Shown here piece after piece: positions 1 through 12,989 of a DNA stretch of 49,549 nt. A model generated the notes under the pieces. That model saw nothing but the letters and a program-made list of their open reading frames with translations, did not search any database and was not told the origin of the DNA. Position 1 is the first letter of the stretch. Each line of letters opens with the position of its first letter. The translations under genes were made by a program, and so were the position numbers. This DNA is from Thiobacillus sp. (GTDB taxonomy: Bacteria > Pseudomonadota > Gammaproteobacteria > Burkholderiales > Thiobacillaceae), in assembly GCA_016124745.1 (NCBI GenBank), contig WGNC01000012.1, forward strand, positions 1-49,549. The letters are read 5' to 3'.

Positions 1-2
1 AC

Positions 3-824
<822 letters not shown>

Positions 825-868
825 TCAGGCTGCGCTGATTGGGAGCCGCGGGGTTTTAAGGAGTAACT

Positions 869-1741
869 ATGGCAGCCGGAAAAGAGATACGGACCAAGAT
901 CAGTAGCGTTGAGAACACGCGCAAGATAACCAAGGCCATGGAAATGGTCGCCGCGTCCAAAATGCGCAAGGCACAGGAACGCATGAAGGCCGCGCGTCCC
1001 TACGCCGAGAAAATCGCTCGCGTGGCGACCCACATGGCATACGCGCACACGGAATACAAGCACCCGTTCGTCGTTGCGCGGGAGAACGTCAAGCGTGTGG
1101 GCCTGATCGTGGTTTCATCCGACAAGGGGCTGTGCGGCGGCCTCAACACCAACGCCTTCCGCATGATGGTTACCCAGATGAAGCAATGGGAGGCCGCAGG
1201 GGTCGCGATCGACGTCACCGCGATCGGCAACAAGGGGCTGGGATTCGTCCAGCGCATTGGCGCCAACGTGGTGTCCCAGGTTACCGGGCTGGGCGATACA
1301 CCGCACCTGGACAAGCTGATCGGCCCCGTCAAGGTCATGCTCGATGCATACATGGAAGGCAGGATCGACGCTCTGTACATTGTCTTCAACCGTTTCATCA
1401 ACACAATGAAACAGGAGCCGACACTGACCCAGTTGCTGCCGCTGGCGCAAATGGAAAACACCGACGAAGCCAGCCTGAAAACGCATTGGGATTACATCTA
1501 CGAGCCCGATGCCAAGCCGGTGGTCGACGCCATGCTGCAGCGCTACATCGAGTCGCTGGTGTTCCAGGGCTTGGCCGAGAACAATGCGTGCGAACAGTCG
1601 GCTCGGATGGTGGCGATGAAGGCCGCGTCCGACAACGCCAAGGACGTCATCGGTGAGTTGAAACTGATTTACAACAAAACCCGCCAGGCCGCGATTACCA
1701 AGGAGCTGTCGGAAATCGTATCCGGCGCAGCCGCGGTTTGA
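869..1741 (+). CDS. atpG: ATP synthase F1 subunit gamma
   Basis: The gamma subunit is the rotating central stalk that couples proton flow through Fo to catalysis in the alpha3beta3 ring. The 290-residue product has the normal length. It starts with the conserved N-terminal coiled-coil helix ([21 protein letters not shown]) and ends with the matching C-terminal helix ([31 protein letters not shown]), the two segments that form the shaft. The middle contains the [10 protein letters not shown] motif typical of the family. A good ribosome binding site, GGAG, lies just before the ATG. It sits between atpA and atpD in the usual order. Confidence 0.98.
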   Translation: MAAGKEIRTKISSVENTRKITKAMEMVAASKMRKAQERMKAARPYAEKIARVATHMAYAHTEYKHPFVVARENVKRVGLIVVSSDKGLCGGLNTNAFRMMVTQMKQWEAAGVAIDVTAIGNKGLGFVQRIGANVVSQVTGLGDTPHLDKLIGPVKVMLDAYMEGRIDALYIVFNRFINTMKQEPTLTQLLPLAQMENTDEASLKTHWDYIYEPDAKPVVDAMLQRYIESLVFQGLAENNACEQSARMVAMKAASDNAKDVIGELKLIYNKTRQAAITKELSEIVSGAAAV

Positions 1742-1790
1742 GGGCGTCCGGGACACATTACCCAGCGGGTACAGAATTTAATCTTCTTAG

Positions 1791-3179
<1,389 letters not shown>

Positions 3180-3254
3180 AGCGCAGGTTTCCGGAATGAG
3201 AATACAGGCCGTGCCTGACGCCTTTTCCGATCCCTGCCTCAAAGAGGTTAAACC

Positions 3255-3677
3255 ATGGCCATGACCATCCACGTCGACATCGTCAGCGCAGAGAAATCAC
3301 TCTACTCCGGTACCGCCGAAGTCGTGATCGCCCCCGGCCAGCGCGGCGAACTCGGTATTTACCCGCGTCACACCCCGTTGCTGACCACGCTCAAGCCTGG
3401 CTCGGTGCGGATCAAAGTGCCGAACCAGGCAGAAGAGGAACTCGTCTTCGTTTCGGGCGGCATCCTCGAAGTGCAGCCGTTCGTCGTCACCATCCTGTCC
3501 GACTCCGCCATCCGTGGCGCCGACCTGGACGAGGCGAAGGCACTCGAAGCCAAGAGCGCGGCAGAAGAGGCGATGAAGGACAAGGCCGCCACCATCGATT
3601 ACGCGCAAGCGCAGGTTGAACTGGCTCAGGCGGTGGCGCAACTGGCAGCGATCAAGAAACTGCGCAAGCAGACCTGA
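3255..3677 (+). CDS. atpC: ATP synthase F1 subunit epsilon
   Basis: Epsilon binds the gamma stalk, connects it to the c-ring and inhibits ATP hydrolysis. The 140-residue protein has the N-terminal beta-sandwich ([43 protein letters not shown]) and the C-terminal two-helix hairpin rich in Ala, Glu and Lys. It is the last gene of the operon: an intrinsic terminator follows 20 bases after the stop. The 75-base spacer after atpD is longer than the other spacers. Confidence 0.97.
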   Translation: MAMTIHVDIVSAEKSLYSGTAEVVIAPGQRGELGIYPRHTPLLTTLKPGSVRIKVPNQAEEELVFVSGGILEVQPFVVTILSDSAIRGADLDEAKALEAKSAAEEAMKDKAATIDYAQAQVELAQAVAQLAAIKKLRKQT

Positions 3678-3697
3678 TCTCATAGGTCGAACCCCTC

Positions 3698-3727
3698 AAA
3701 AAGCAACCAGCGGGTTGCTTTTTTTTG
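3698..3727 (+). terminator. Intrinsic terminator of the atp operon
   Basis: An AAGCAACC / GGTTGCTT hairpin with a four-base loop (stem arms 3701-3708 and 3713-3720) is followed at once by a run of eight T. It lies just after the atpC stop and closes the operon. Confidence 0.93.
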
Positions 3728-4116
3728 ATTGAAACAACCTGGGTTTACTCTAGCTCCGATTGACTGGGATCCAGTAAATGGGGGATTAGCCTGTCTTAGG
3801 CGATCAGGTCGCCTTCCAGGGCACCATCTCGAATCGGCCCATCCGCCCTCTTGTACGCCACGCAGGTGAGGAGCGGATCCCGGCTCATGCGTCGCCGCAT
3901 CGAGTGGGTGTATCGCAATTGTGGAATGCCGGCGCGGCCTATAACAGCGGCAGGTCGCGGGAAACTCGACCGCCTGGACCCAGACACAGGGCGTGCCAGC
4001 AGCAGGCCGCGCCGCAAGACGATTCAATCTGACAGCGTCCTGCCTTTATGCTGACCCATTCCGGTGACAGGACGGAACGCTGCGCCCAAGTATGCGCGCC
4101 CATTGTCGCCGCGCAT
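3728..4116. other. Gene-free interval between the atp operon and the DUF4105 gene
   Basis: About 390 bases with no convincing gene. Short open frames exist on both strands (for example 3680-4027 on the minus strand, which runs through the atp terminator), but they lack recognisable domains and are rich in Arg, Pro and Ser as expected for chance frames in GC-rich DNA. I see no RNA gene or repeat in it. Confidence 0.5.
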
Positions 4117-5202
4117 CTATCGCGGCGGGCTACGGTCGGGGGTGGTCCGTTTACTTCCCTGGGATGCCAACGCCCCCGGCAGCGACTCGCGAATACGCTT
4201 GGAGAAATCCGGGTCCCCATCCGCCGCCTGCGCAACCTCGGTGATGCGTGATCGCTGGCGCAGTTCCTCGAAGGGCAGGCTAGTGTCGAGTAATCCGGCG
4301 CTGTAGAGATAGCCATCGAACAGCCCGTTGAGCAGGTGGCGGATGTTAAACCCGCCGGTTCTGCCGGCCCGGTTCATGTAGCGCACGATGTTGACTGTGC
4401 AATTGTTGCTCAGCAGGTGGTACCACTCGGGCTGGTCGGCAAGTTCGTTGATCCGCTCAAGGTAGATCAGGAACAGGCGACGAGCGGCTTCGGGCGATGC
4501 CTGGACATGGTAAAGGAACACTTCCTCGTCGCGGTGGCTGGTTCGCAGGCCGACAAGGTCGTGCTCGTCGCCGACCACATAGATCAATTCGAGCTGCTTG
4601 AACATGGAGGCGAGCGGGTCGAAGCCTTCACCTTTTTCAGGTCGCGCCTCGATGGAGATGCTTACCGGTGGCGCGTTGTCGAAGATGAAACTGACAAACG
4701 TATGGCCGACCGGCCCTTCCATCCAGTAAGAAATGAAAAAGTCGACGCCATTGAGGTGCGACAGCGAAACTTCGCGTTCCTCGAACCTTGCCGTGAAGTC
4801 ATCGCGGCTGCGAAAGTCGAAATTTCGGAACCCGCTGATGCGCACGCGATCGCCGTCAACGACCGCGCGCGGCATGAGCGCGACTTCTTCGCGCCATGGC
4901 CGGTCATGCGAAGGGGGAATGAACAGCCACCAGGTCAGCACCCCCGCAAACAGGGCGGCAAACGCGTAGCGCATGCGCGGTGCTCGCGCAAACCACAAGG
5001 CCCAGATGCCGAACGCCATGAAGGCCAGCGCCAGTGCCAGCCGGAGTTCACCCCGAGGCAAGTTCGACCAGTAAATTGCCAGCGTGGCCCAGCCGATCAA
5101 TCCGACGCGGAGCAGAAACCTGAAACCGGTGGCCGGCCGGCCGGGCAGTCGGGACAGCAAGGATAGCCAGCGCTTGCGCGGACGTGATTGAGCAAGCGTC
5201 AT
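4117..5202 (-). CDS. DUF4105 domain inner-membrane protein
   Basis: A 361-residue membrane-anchored protein of unknown function. Three hydrophobic segments occupy about residues 30-45, 52-71 and 78-94, followed by a soluble domain with the DUF4105 hallmarks: GHTFVSF at about 166-172 and the SNNCTVNI motif with its cysteine at 268. The conserved His and Cys suggest a papain- or NlpC-like enzyme fold; DUF4105 is related to the N-terminal domain of the lacto-N-biosidase (Lnb) family. That enzymatic reading is inference. The ATG at 5200-5202 begins a typical Arg-rich cytoplasmic N-terminus. It is transcribed alone, convergent with the atp operon and divergent from the amidohydrolase gene. Confidence 0.85.
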   Translation of the reverse strand: MTLAQSRPRKRWLSLLSRLPGRPATGFRFLLRVGLIGWATLAIYWSNLPRGELRLALALAFMAFGIWALWFARAPRMRYAFAALFAGVLTWWLFIPPSHDRPWREEVALMPRAVVDGDRVRISGFRNFDFRSRDDFTARFEEREVSLSHLNGVDFFISYWMEGPVGHTFVSFIFDNAPPVSISIEARPEKGEGFDPLASMFKQLELIYVVGDEHDLVGLRTSHRDEEVFLYHVQASPEAARRLFLIYLERINELADQPEWYHLLSNNCTVNIVRYMNRAGRTGGFNIRHLLNGLFDGYLYSAGLLDTSLPFEELRQRSRITEVAQAADGDPDFSKRIRESLPGALASQGSKRTTPDRSPPR

Positions 5203-5426
5203 GTATTCGGAGGTTTGTCGGAGTTAACGGGAATATTGTAAACGCAGGTGTCCTTCGCAAAGAAAACGAAGTTCTTGCAGGCGTCCCTGATCAATCTGAT
5301 GTTGTCGATGGATTGTCGCGACCCGCAACTCAGCATTGGTGGAGTTCGTCATCCTCCACTTCATCATCCATGCACGATGATTCGTGGAGCGTTGCCAGCA
5401 CGGTGACGCTATGGCATTGTCGGCTC

Positions 5427-6659
5427 ATGCACAACGTCCGCACAATGAGCCGCCGCCACTTTTTAGGCCTGGGCGCCGCCAGCTTTCTCACAGGCTGCGA
5501 TTTTACGCTGCGCGATGGCTTGAAGAACGCCTGCGAGCCGCCGCTGTCGCCCACGATGAGCGACCACCCGCTGGTGCTCGCCGCCTGGCGCGGACTCGAT
5601 GCCGCCAAGGTATGGGACGTGCATTGTCATGCGATGGGCGCCGGCGATTCCGGCTCCGGCCCGTGGATGAATCCGGCCATGGAACATTTCTGGCGGCCTG
5701 TGCTGTTCGCGCAACGCCTGTTCTATCTCAACGCAGGTTGCGCCGACACCACCCCGGGCAAGATCGACCTTTCCGTGGTGGAGCGTGTGTTCGAGCAAAG
5801 CGCGGCCATGCCCGCCGGCTTCAAGGTCATCCTGCTGGCTTTCGACTGGGCGCGCGACGCTGGCGGAACGCCGGTGAAGGATCATTCGAACTTTCGCATT
5901 CCGGACGAGTACGCTGCAAAGCTCGCACAACGCCATCCGGATCGCTTCGAATGGGCTGCGTCGATACACCCCTATGACCCGCGCGCGCTCGACCGCCTCG
6001 ATGCGGCGGCGGCAGGCGGTGCGCGCGCGATCAAATGGCTGCCGTCGGCACAGGGCATCGACCCCGCTTCATCGCGCTGCGACCCGTTCTACGCCAGGCT
6101 GGCCGCGTTGCGAATGCCGCTGATTACCCATGCCGGCGCCGAGCTTGCCGTGACCGGCCATGGCGAAGACTTCGGCAATCCGCTCAGGCTGCGTCGCCCG
6201 CTCGATGCCGGTGTGCGCGTCGTGGTGGCGCATTGCGCCTCGCTGGGCAAGGGATGGGATCTCGACCACGGGGAAACAACCAGACTTTCAAACTTCGAAC
6301 TGTTCGCTCGGCTCATGGATGAGGCGCGATATCGCAGCAACCTGTTCGCCGACATTTCCGCCATTATCCAGGCCAACCGCATGGAGGTGATCCCTGCCCT
6401 GCTGGCCCGGCGAGACTGGCATGACCGCCTGCTGAATGGTTCGGACTATCCGCTGCCGGGCATCGTGCCGCTGGTCAACCTGTGGGGACTGGCCGAACGG
6501 AAGCTGCTCGATCCTGCCCTGATCAGGCCACTGAACGCGATCCGGCAGCACAATGTGTTGTTATTCGATTTTGTGCTGAAGCGCGCCCTGGCGAGCAACG
6601 GCGCGGGCTTTGCGCACTCGGTGTTCGAGACCGCGCCATTCTTCAAGCGTACGGCCTGA
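5427..6659 (+). CDS. Amidohydrolase family (TIM-barrel metal hydrolase) with Tat-like signal and lipobox
   Basis: The 410-residue product begins with MSRRHFLGLGAASFLTGC, a twin-arginine-like leader whose LTGC can serve as a lipobox, so the enzyme is probably exported and perhaps lipidated. The mature part carries the amidohydrolase-2 signature: a metal-binding HxH variant in KVWDVHCHAMG, then later His residues in LITHAGAEL and VVVAHCASLG and an aspartate in LLNGSDYPLPG. The substrate is unknown; relatives include decarboxylases and lactonases. The open frame extends upstream to 5184, but the twin-arginine leader points to 5427, or to the internal ATG at 5445 (404 residues). It is a single gene divergent from the DUF4105 gene. 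Confidence 0.87.
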   Translation: MHNVRTMSRRHFLGLGAASFLTGCDFTLRDGLKNACEPPLSPTMSDHPLVLAAWRGLDAAKVWDVHCHAMGAGDSGSGPWMNPAMEHFWRPVLFAQRLFYLNAGCADTTPGKIDLSVVERVFEQSAAMPAGFKVILLAFDWARDAGGTPVKDHSNFRIPDEYAAKLAQRHPDRFEWAASIHPYDPRALDRLDAAAAGGARAIKWLPSAQGIDPASSRCDPFYARLAALRMPLITHAGAELAVTGHGEDFGNPLRLRRPLDAGVRVVVAHCASLGKGWDLDHGETTRLSNFELFARLMDEARYRSNLFADISAIIQANRMEVIPALLARRDWHDRLLNGSDYPLPGIVPLVNLWGLAERKLLDPALIRPLNAIRQHNVLLFDFVLKRALASNGAGFAHSVFETAPFFKRTA

Positions 6660-6676
6660 ACCTGTCCCTCTCGGCG

Positions 6677-7066
6677 TCAGGCACACGCCTTGGCTTTCAG
6701 CTTCGCAAACTCATCCGCATTGATGGTGCCGGCATCGAGCAGGGCCTTGGCGTCGGCGATCTGTTCAGCCGGAGACTTCCCGGCCACTTCCCGGATATAG
6801 GCGTCGGTATCGGATTTTGCCCGTTGCAGGCTCGCCCGCTGGCGGTCCGCCATACCTCTGCCGCGTGCAATGATGTAAATGACCGCGGTCAGAATCGGCA
6901 GAAACATGAGGCCGATCATCCACAGCACTTTCGATCCGCCCCCGAGCTCGGTATCGCGGAAAAGATCCACCACAATCTGGAACAGCACGATGAGGTAGGT
7001 AACCAGGACGAGCGTCGGGATGATCAACATGACCGCGTCGAAAAAACTGCCAAAGAAATAGCTCAT
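6677..7066 (-). CDS. Small membrane protein with PLDc_N and SHOCT domains
   Basis: A 129-residue protein with two transmembrane helices (about residues 8-32 and 46-68) matching the PLDc_N module, in which GGGSKVLWMIGLMFLPILTAVIYIIARG is typical. A C-terminal SHOCT motif follows (PAEQIADAKALLDAGTINADEFAKLKAK, about residues 98-127). SHOCT domains are short oligomerisation-type modules. No enzymatic function is expected because the catalytic phospholipase D domain is absent. An AGGGAGACGC-type ribosome binding site precedes the ATG. It is convergent with the amidohydrolase gene, with only 17 bases between the stops. Confidence 0.85.
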   Translation of the reverse strand: MSYFFGSFFDAVMLIIPTLVLVTYLIVLFQIVVDLFRDTELGGGSKVLWMIGLMFLPILTAVIYIIARGRGMADRQRASLQRAKSDTDAYIREVAGKSPAEQIADAKALLDAGTINADEFAKLKAKACA

Positions 7067-7175
7067 TGCGTCTCCCTTTGCGCACTAGCGACTGCTGCGC
7101 GCAGTGATCGGGCATCGCTGCATCGGGCAGCGATACCATGAACGCTTGCTGCACTTCAGCAAGCTGTCCGCAGGC

Positions 7176-7733
7176 TTAATGGTTGCACAGCAGACGCACC
7201 CTGCGTTCGGCGATATTGAACGCTTCGTCGGTCTGTGCTTCAAACAGTGCCTCCTTGGCGCTCAGGCACGCTTCGGACTCCCGCAAGTCCGCATTGGAGG
7301 GCTGGGCGTTCGCCGCGCACTTGGCGTCGGCCGCCATGCGCAGGTTGTTGAAGGTGCCGCGCTCGACTGAAACGCAGTCCCCCACGCGAAATCCGGACTG
7401 GTCGGTAATCATGGAGATGGTGCTCGTGCCGCCGACCAATATCGTGAATTCGTACGCTTGCTCGTTGGTAGCGAGGCGCGTCACCTGCTGGCCGGCCAAG
7501 CCTCCGCCCACCGTGCGCAAAGCGCGATTGCTGGCCGATCGATTCGAACCCGAGGCCAGGCCGATGGTCCCACCGATCAGTGCGCCGGCCGTTTGCGCCT
7601 GGGCATTCGAAACCGTGGTCGCTCGAATCGCAGTGACCCGGCCGTACGAAATGCTTGATTGGGCCAAAGACAGACTGGATAGGGAAACCAGCGCCGTTGC
7701 CGTGAGAATTTGCAGCCAAGAAGTGTTCCGCAT
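7176..7733 (-). CDS. Exported glycine-zipper protein (SlyB-like)
   Basis: A protein of about 185 residues starting MRNTSWLQIL, with a signal peptide ending in SLSLAQS. The mature part begins with SSISYGRVTAIRATTVSN, the beginning typical of SlyB/PcP-type envelope proteins. A glycine-zipper segment follows (AGALIGGTIGLASGSN and TVGGGLAGQQVT), then a small beta-rich domain. Unlike true SlyB lipoproteins there is no lipobox cysteine after the leader, so it is probably periplasmic or loosely outer-membrane associated. It has a C-terminal extension with four cysteines. An alternative start lies five codons upstream at 7748. Function unknown; an envelope role is inferred. Confidence 0.8.
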   Translation of the reverse strand: MRNTSWLQILTATALVSLSSLSLAQSSISYGRVTAIRATTVSNAQAQTAGALIGGTIGLASGSNRSASNRALRTVGGGLAGQQVTRLATNEQAYEFTILVGGTSTISMITDQSGFRVGDCVSVERGTFNNLRMAADAKCAANAQPSNADLRESEACLSAKEALFEAQTDEAFNIAERRVRLLCNH

Positions 7734-8049
7734 TGCTAAAGCCTCCATTGATCAAATTGCATTCCGGATATTTCACTGCGTCCGTGCGGTGCGGGATGGG
7801 ATCGGCACTAGGACAGCATCCGCACAAGTATGATCGGTATTCAGTGCGGCTTCAAGGCACGATGATGGACGCCTTGTTCGGCGACTTGCCAGATGGACGG
7901 ACGCTGGAATGCCGGGCCAGTCTGTTGTCAAAATTGACAAGCGCGGCCTGACTGGCCAAGATTCGTCGGGCAGCTTTTGAGCCTGTGCGGAGGCAAGCAA
8001 TCGACAGCCAGGCTTTGCCATCATCCATTAGTCTATTTGCGAGAATGCC

Positions 8050-9192
8050 ATGAAGCGCATGTCGATCGTGTTTGTCCTTGTCACCATGCTTTCTGCCTGT
8101 GCGCACGAGAATGAAGTGACGCCCTCAAAGCCCGCGGTCGCGAGTCCCGTCGATTCGCACACCAGCCGCAATTCGCTCGATTGGGCCGGCGTGTACGAGG
8201 GCGTGCTGCCATGCGCAGACTGCCCAGGCATCAACACCCGGCTTACGCTTGGCATTGATGGCACGTTCGAGCGCCAGACCCGGTACCTGGATCGGGAGAC
8301 CGTGCCACGTACCGAACTCGGCAAGTTCACCTGGCACGCCAGCGGCAATGCCATCTCGCTCGATGCAAATGGCGACGGCCAGCAGTATGCCGTGGGCGAG
8401 GGCCGCCTCATCCTGCTCGGCCGCGATGGTACGCGCCCGGACCCGCAAGCGTCGAACCGCGTGCTGACGCGTGTTGCCAAGCTGGCTCCAGCAGGCGCCG
8501 ACCTGAGCCGGATATTGGAGAATCATCGCTGGACACTGGTGTCGGCAACCGATAGCGAAAGCCGGCGCAATGACAGCCTGTTTCCCGTTGCCGACCATCC
8601 ATTCGTTTTGAGCTTTTCCGGCGCCGCCCTAATCGCCAAGGGCGGTTGCAACACCTTGCGCGGAAGCTATCAGTTCAATGCTGAAGGGCAACTGCTCATT
8701 GGCCCCATGGCGTCGACGATGATGGCCTGCGAGCCCGCGTCGATGAAAGCCGATACTGCCCTGGCGGCACTGCTGGCCCAGCCATTGCGAATCGACCTGG
8801 TTGAGGATACGCAGCCGCAATTGCGGCTGGTGACCGCATCGAGCGAGTCCCTGCTGCTCAGGGGACAGCCGACACCCGAAGCGCTCTTTGGGCCGGGCAC
8901 GCTTATCTTCCTCGAGGTCGCTGCCGAGCGGGTGCCATGCAATCACCCCCTGCGCCCCGAAACGATGTGCCTGCAGGTGCGTGAACGGGTGTTCGACGAG
9001 CAGGGGCTCATGGTCGGCGCCCCCGGTGCGTGGCGGCCGCTCTATGAAAATATCGAGGGTTATCAGCACAAACCGGGTCAGCGCAATGTCCTTCGGGTCA
9101 AGCGTTTCCAGCGTCAGGCGGCACCCGCTGACGCCTCGTCGACTGTCTATGTGCTGGATTTGATCGTCGAATCAGAGGTCGTAACCCGCTGA
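8050..9192 (+). CDS. Lipoprotein combining NlpE-like, META/HslJ-like and DUF4377 domains
   Basis: A 380-residue lipoprotein: the leader MKRMSIVFVLVTMLSAC ends in a lipobox (LSAC). Residues about 45-140 resemble the NlpE N-terminal domain, including WAGVYEGVLPCADCPGI with its CxxC pair and a series of short beta strands. Residues about 155-275 are a META/HslJ domain (NHRWTLVSATD and AKGGCNTLRGSYQF). Residues about 283-378 match DUF4377 (VPCNHPLRPETMCLQVRE and W-P-L-Y-E-N-I-EGYQ). NlpE in enterobacteria senses envelope and surface stress through Cpx, and META proteins are linked to heat-shock and drug tolerance. An envelope-stress role is therefore plausible, but it is inference. The gene stands alone. 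Confidence 0.85.
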   Translation: MKRMSIVFVLVTMLSACAHENEVTPSKPAVASPVDSHTSRNSLDWAGVYEGVLPCADCPGINTRLTLGIDGTFERQTRYLDRETVPRTELGKFTWHASGNAISLDANGDGQQYAVGEGRLILLGRDGTRPDPQASNRVLTRVAKLAPAGADLSRILENHRWTLVSATDSESRRNDSLFPVADHPFVLSFSGAALIAKGGCNTLRGSYQFNAEGQLLIGPMASTMMACEPASMKADTALAALLAQPLRIDLVEDTQPQLRLVTASSESLLLRGQPTPEALFGPGTLIFLEVAAERVPCNHPLRPETMCLQVRERVFDEQGLMVGAPGAWRPLYENIEGYQHKPGQRNVLRVKRFQRQAAPADASSTVYVLDLIVESEVVTR

Positions 9193-9358
9193 TCTTCGAG
9201 TGTTGCAGGATTCGCGGCACGATGCATGGCCGCGACCAGCGTACGAGGCCTGCCAGGCCCCCGTCCGTCGTTTCGGCAGGATTTCGCCGATGCGGTGGGT
9301 GGGCTGCTAACAGAGCCAAGTCGGAGGTGATGTTCCGGGAACAAGGGTTGCCGGAACG

Positions 9359-9673
9359 TCACCGGCGTGTCAGCCATAGGCGAAGGCTGCGCCAAGTCCG
9401 CCAGGCGACAATCGTGCGGCCAAGCAAGCGCACCATCCCGCGCGGTTTCAACGCGACCAATGCCGCAACGAGTCCCGCCGTTGCAGCAGGATGGCGCTGA
9501 ACCAGTCCGGATACCTTGCGGACGGTGTCCCGGACCGTCGTCAGCGCCCAATCCGTGGTGTCGCACGCAACCTTGAACGGGGCGGCTTCACGAGCGAGCG
9601 CGGCGCGTTGATGGGCGATGCGCTCGATCAGCTGACCGCGCTGCCGTTGAAGCTCAACCAGGCTTTTGCTCAT
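9359..9673 (-). CDS. yqjK: YqjK-like protein
   Basis: A 104-residue basic protein beginning MSKSLVELQRQRGQLIERIAHQRAALAREA, which resembles the YqjK family found downstream of yqjD and yqjE. A weakly hydrophobic stretch (HPAATAGLVAALVAL) is followed by an Arg/Trp-rich C-terminus. The start at 9673 is chosen because it overlaps the end of the yqjE-like gene by 20 bases and gives the family-like N-terminus; the longer open frame upstream has no matching residues. Third gene of a yqjD-yqjE-yqjK-type operon. Function unknown. Confidence 0.75.
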   Translation of the reverse strand: MSKSLVELQRQRGQLIERIAHQRAALAREAAPFKVACDTTDWALTTVRDTVRKVSGLVQRHPAATAGLVAALVALKPRGMVRLLGRTIVAWRTWRSLRLWLTRR

Positions 9674-10055
9674 CGCTGGCTGCCTTGAGTTGCCGCAAAT
9701 CTTCCTTGAGTTCGGCGAGGCTGTTTGCGAACACGGGTTCTGGTGGATGTAGGAGACGCTGAACCCTGAGGTACAAATAGCCCGCAAGGCCCAAAAAGAA
9801 AACCGCCATGCCTGCGATGACGAGCAGGCGCTGGTCCCAGAACAGTAGCGCCATGAGCACCACCAGCAGGATTACGCCCAAGATCAGGCATAGCACCAGC
9901 ACCTGCGATAGTAGGAAAAGGCTCAAAAAACGCTGCTTTTCAACCGCGATTTCGTTGCCCAGCAATTCCAGCCGGGTACGCCCCATAGTGACCAACGTCG
10001 CCGTGAGATTCTTAACGGAAGCGAAGATCCCCCCGCTGCCGGCCAACCCAGTCAT
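9654..10055 (-). CDS. yqjE: YqjE-like phage-holin-superfamily membrane protein
   Basis: A 133-residue protein with an amphipathic N-terminus (VKNLTATLVTMGRTRLELLGNEIAVEKQRF), two strong transmembrane helices (about residues 45-72 and 77-97) and a charged C-terminal tail. This is the layout of the Holin-X/YqjE family. Despite the family name it is a housekeeping inner-membrane protein, not a lysis gene; no phage genes are nearby. It lies six bases after the yqjD-like gene and overlaps yqjK, so the three are probably co-transcribed. Confidence 0.82.
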   Translation of the reverse strand: MTGLAGSGGIFASVKNLTATLVTMGRTRLELLGNEIAVEKQRFLSLFLLSQVLVLCLILGVILLVVLMALLFWDQRLLVIAGMAVFFLGLAGYLYLRVQRLLHPPEPVFANSLAELKEDLRQLKAASDEQKPG

Positions 10056-10061
10056 GAAAAA

Positions 10062-10382
10062 TCAGCGACGGCCAAGAATGAAGCCCACCAGAAACCCTAC
10101 CCCTGCGGCCACCCCGACAGCCTTCCAGGGATTTTCATGCACATAGGCATCGGTCGCCTGCGCGGCAGCTCGGGTCTTGGCGACCAGCACCGCTTCGGCA
10201 TCGGCCAGACGAATTCGTGCGGCATGCAGGCGCTCCTGGACTCGCGCCCGCAAACTGGCAATTTTTTCGCCCGTCTGGTCAGCCGTGGCATGCAGGATTT
10301 CCTCTGCGTCCGTAATGACTGCCTTGATATCCGTGACGAGCTTTTCTTGCGATGAAACGTTGAGTTCACTGGATGTGGACAT
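10062..10382 (-). CDS. yqjD: YqjD/ElaB-like DUF883 protein
   Basis: A 106-residue protein with a long Ala/Glu/Arg-rich amphipathic helix (residues about 15-75) and a single C-terminal transmembrane segment containing a glycine pattern (AVGVAAGVGFLVGFILGRR), the standard DUF883 architecture. In E. coli, YqjD, ElaB and YgaM are tail-anchored inner-membrane proteins that bind ribosomes in stationary phase; the same role is inferred here. The ATG at 10382 has an AAAGG ribosome binding site just upstream. First gene of the three-gene yqj operon. Confidence 0.85.
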   Translation of the reverse strand: MSTSSELNVSSQEKLVTDIKAVITDAEEILHATADQTGEKIASLRARVQERLHAARIRLADAEAVLVAKTRAAAQATDAYVHENPWKAVGVAAGVGFLVGFILGRR

Positions 10383-10606
10383 TTTTTTGCCTTTCTGGGA
10401 TGAGTTGATCGAAGCGAAAACAATGGACCATTGTACTGCCCCGCACCTGCTGATCATCGACAATCAGCCTAATTTAAAGTTAGTGATATCTCGCTGTTTT
10501 ACAAGCATCTTCTATTCGGCTGGCGAGGCCATCCGCTGTGGGTTGCCGGCAATGCGTTCCCTGGGCTGCAAGGCATCCCGCCTGAATGGGACAACGCCGT
10601 CGGTCG

Positions 10607-11649
10607 CTATTTCCCGCTGCGGTCCAGATCTCCCACATACCAGTCCATCGCCTCGGCCAGTCCCTCGCCGATGCGATGCGTGGGTGCGTATCCCAGACGG
10701 GTACGCGCCTTGGAAATGTCGGCAAGCGAATGACGCACGTCGCCGGCACGGAAGTCACGGTAGCTGGGCTTGAAGTCGGCGAGGTGGGGATATTTCGGCG
10801 CGAGCAGTGCCCGGATCGATTCGAACAGCTGGTTGAGCGTGGTGCGATCGCCAACGGCGACGTTGTACACCTGGTTTGCCGCCTCCGCGTGTTGACTGGT
10901 GGCGGCGAGCAGGTTGGCCTGGATGACGTTGTCGATATAGCAGAAGTCGCGGCTGGTTTCGCCGTCGCCGTTGATGTACACGGGCTCGTTATGGATCATG
11001 CTGGCGACCCACTTCGGTACCACGGCGGCGTAAGCGCCTTCGGGATCCTGACGGCGGCCGAAGATGTTGAAGTAGCGCAGACCGATCGATTCCATGCCGT
11101 AGCAGCGGCCGAACACGTCGGCGTACAGTTCGTTGACGAGCTTGGTCACGGCATAGGGTGACAACGGCTTGCCGATGACGTCCTCGACCTTGGGCAGTCC
11201 CGGATGGTCGCCGTAGGTGGAGGAGGACGCCGCATAGACGAAACGCTTTACCCTGGCGTCACGCGCCGCGACCAGCATGTTGAGAAAGCCCGTGTTGTTG
11301 GCCGCGTGGGTGGCCAGCGGATCTTCCAGCGAACGCGGCACCGAGCCGAGCGCCGCCTGGTGGAGGACGTAATCGACACCCCTGCATACGCTGTGACACG
11401 TGGGGAGTTCGCAGATGTCGCCATCCACGAAGTTGAAACGCCCCCAGCGCTGCTGACCGACACTGGCCTGCACTTGGGCCAGGTTCTTGTGGTGTCCGGT
11501 GGCGAAATTGTCGAGTCCGACAACACGCTGATCGAGCAGCAACAGGGCTTCGGCCAGGTTGCTGCCGATGAAGCCGGCAACGCCAGTGACGAGCCAAGTC
11601 CTGGGCTCGGCCAGAAGCTGCGTCTTAAGCGCGTCGAACGCGGTGGCCA

Positions 11650-11650
<1 letters not shown>
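10607..11650 (-). CDS. wbpP: UDP-N-acetylhexosamine C4-epimerase (WbpP/TviC type)
   Basis: An extended short-chain dehydrogenase of 347 residues. It has the Rossmann motif GVAGFIGSN near the N-terminus, the SSS..YG block ([10 protein letters not shown]) and the catalytic YAVTK. The sequence [21 protein letters not shown] and the [14 protein letters not shown] block are typical of the WbpP/TviC/GNE group, which interconverts UDP-GlcNAc and UDP-GalNAc or their uronic acids. Its ATG overlaps the stop of the upstream dehydrogenase gene (TGATG), so the two are translationally coupled. The pair supplies a UDP-HexNAc(A) donor for a surface polysaccharide or glycan. No glycosyltransferase cluster accompanies them here. 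Confidence 0.9.
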
Positions 11651-12930
<1,280 letters not shown>

Positions 12931-12989
12931 GCTTGGATTCCCTTATGAATAGAAAGTCTTTGCTGCCGCCCGGATTGTATCGAATTTGC

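Noticed and set aside
3680..4027. Minus-strand frame in the gap after atpC
   Set aside because: It runs through the atp terminator, and its translation is Arg/Pro-rich without domain or ribosome binding site.
9654..10055. Phage holin as a sign of a prophage
   Set aside because: The holin-superfamily label is a family name; context is the chromosomal yqjD-yqjE-yqjK operon, with no phage genes nearby.
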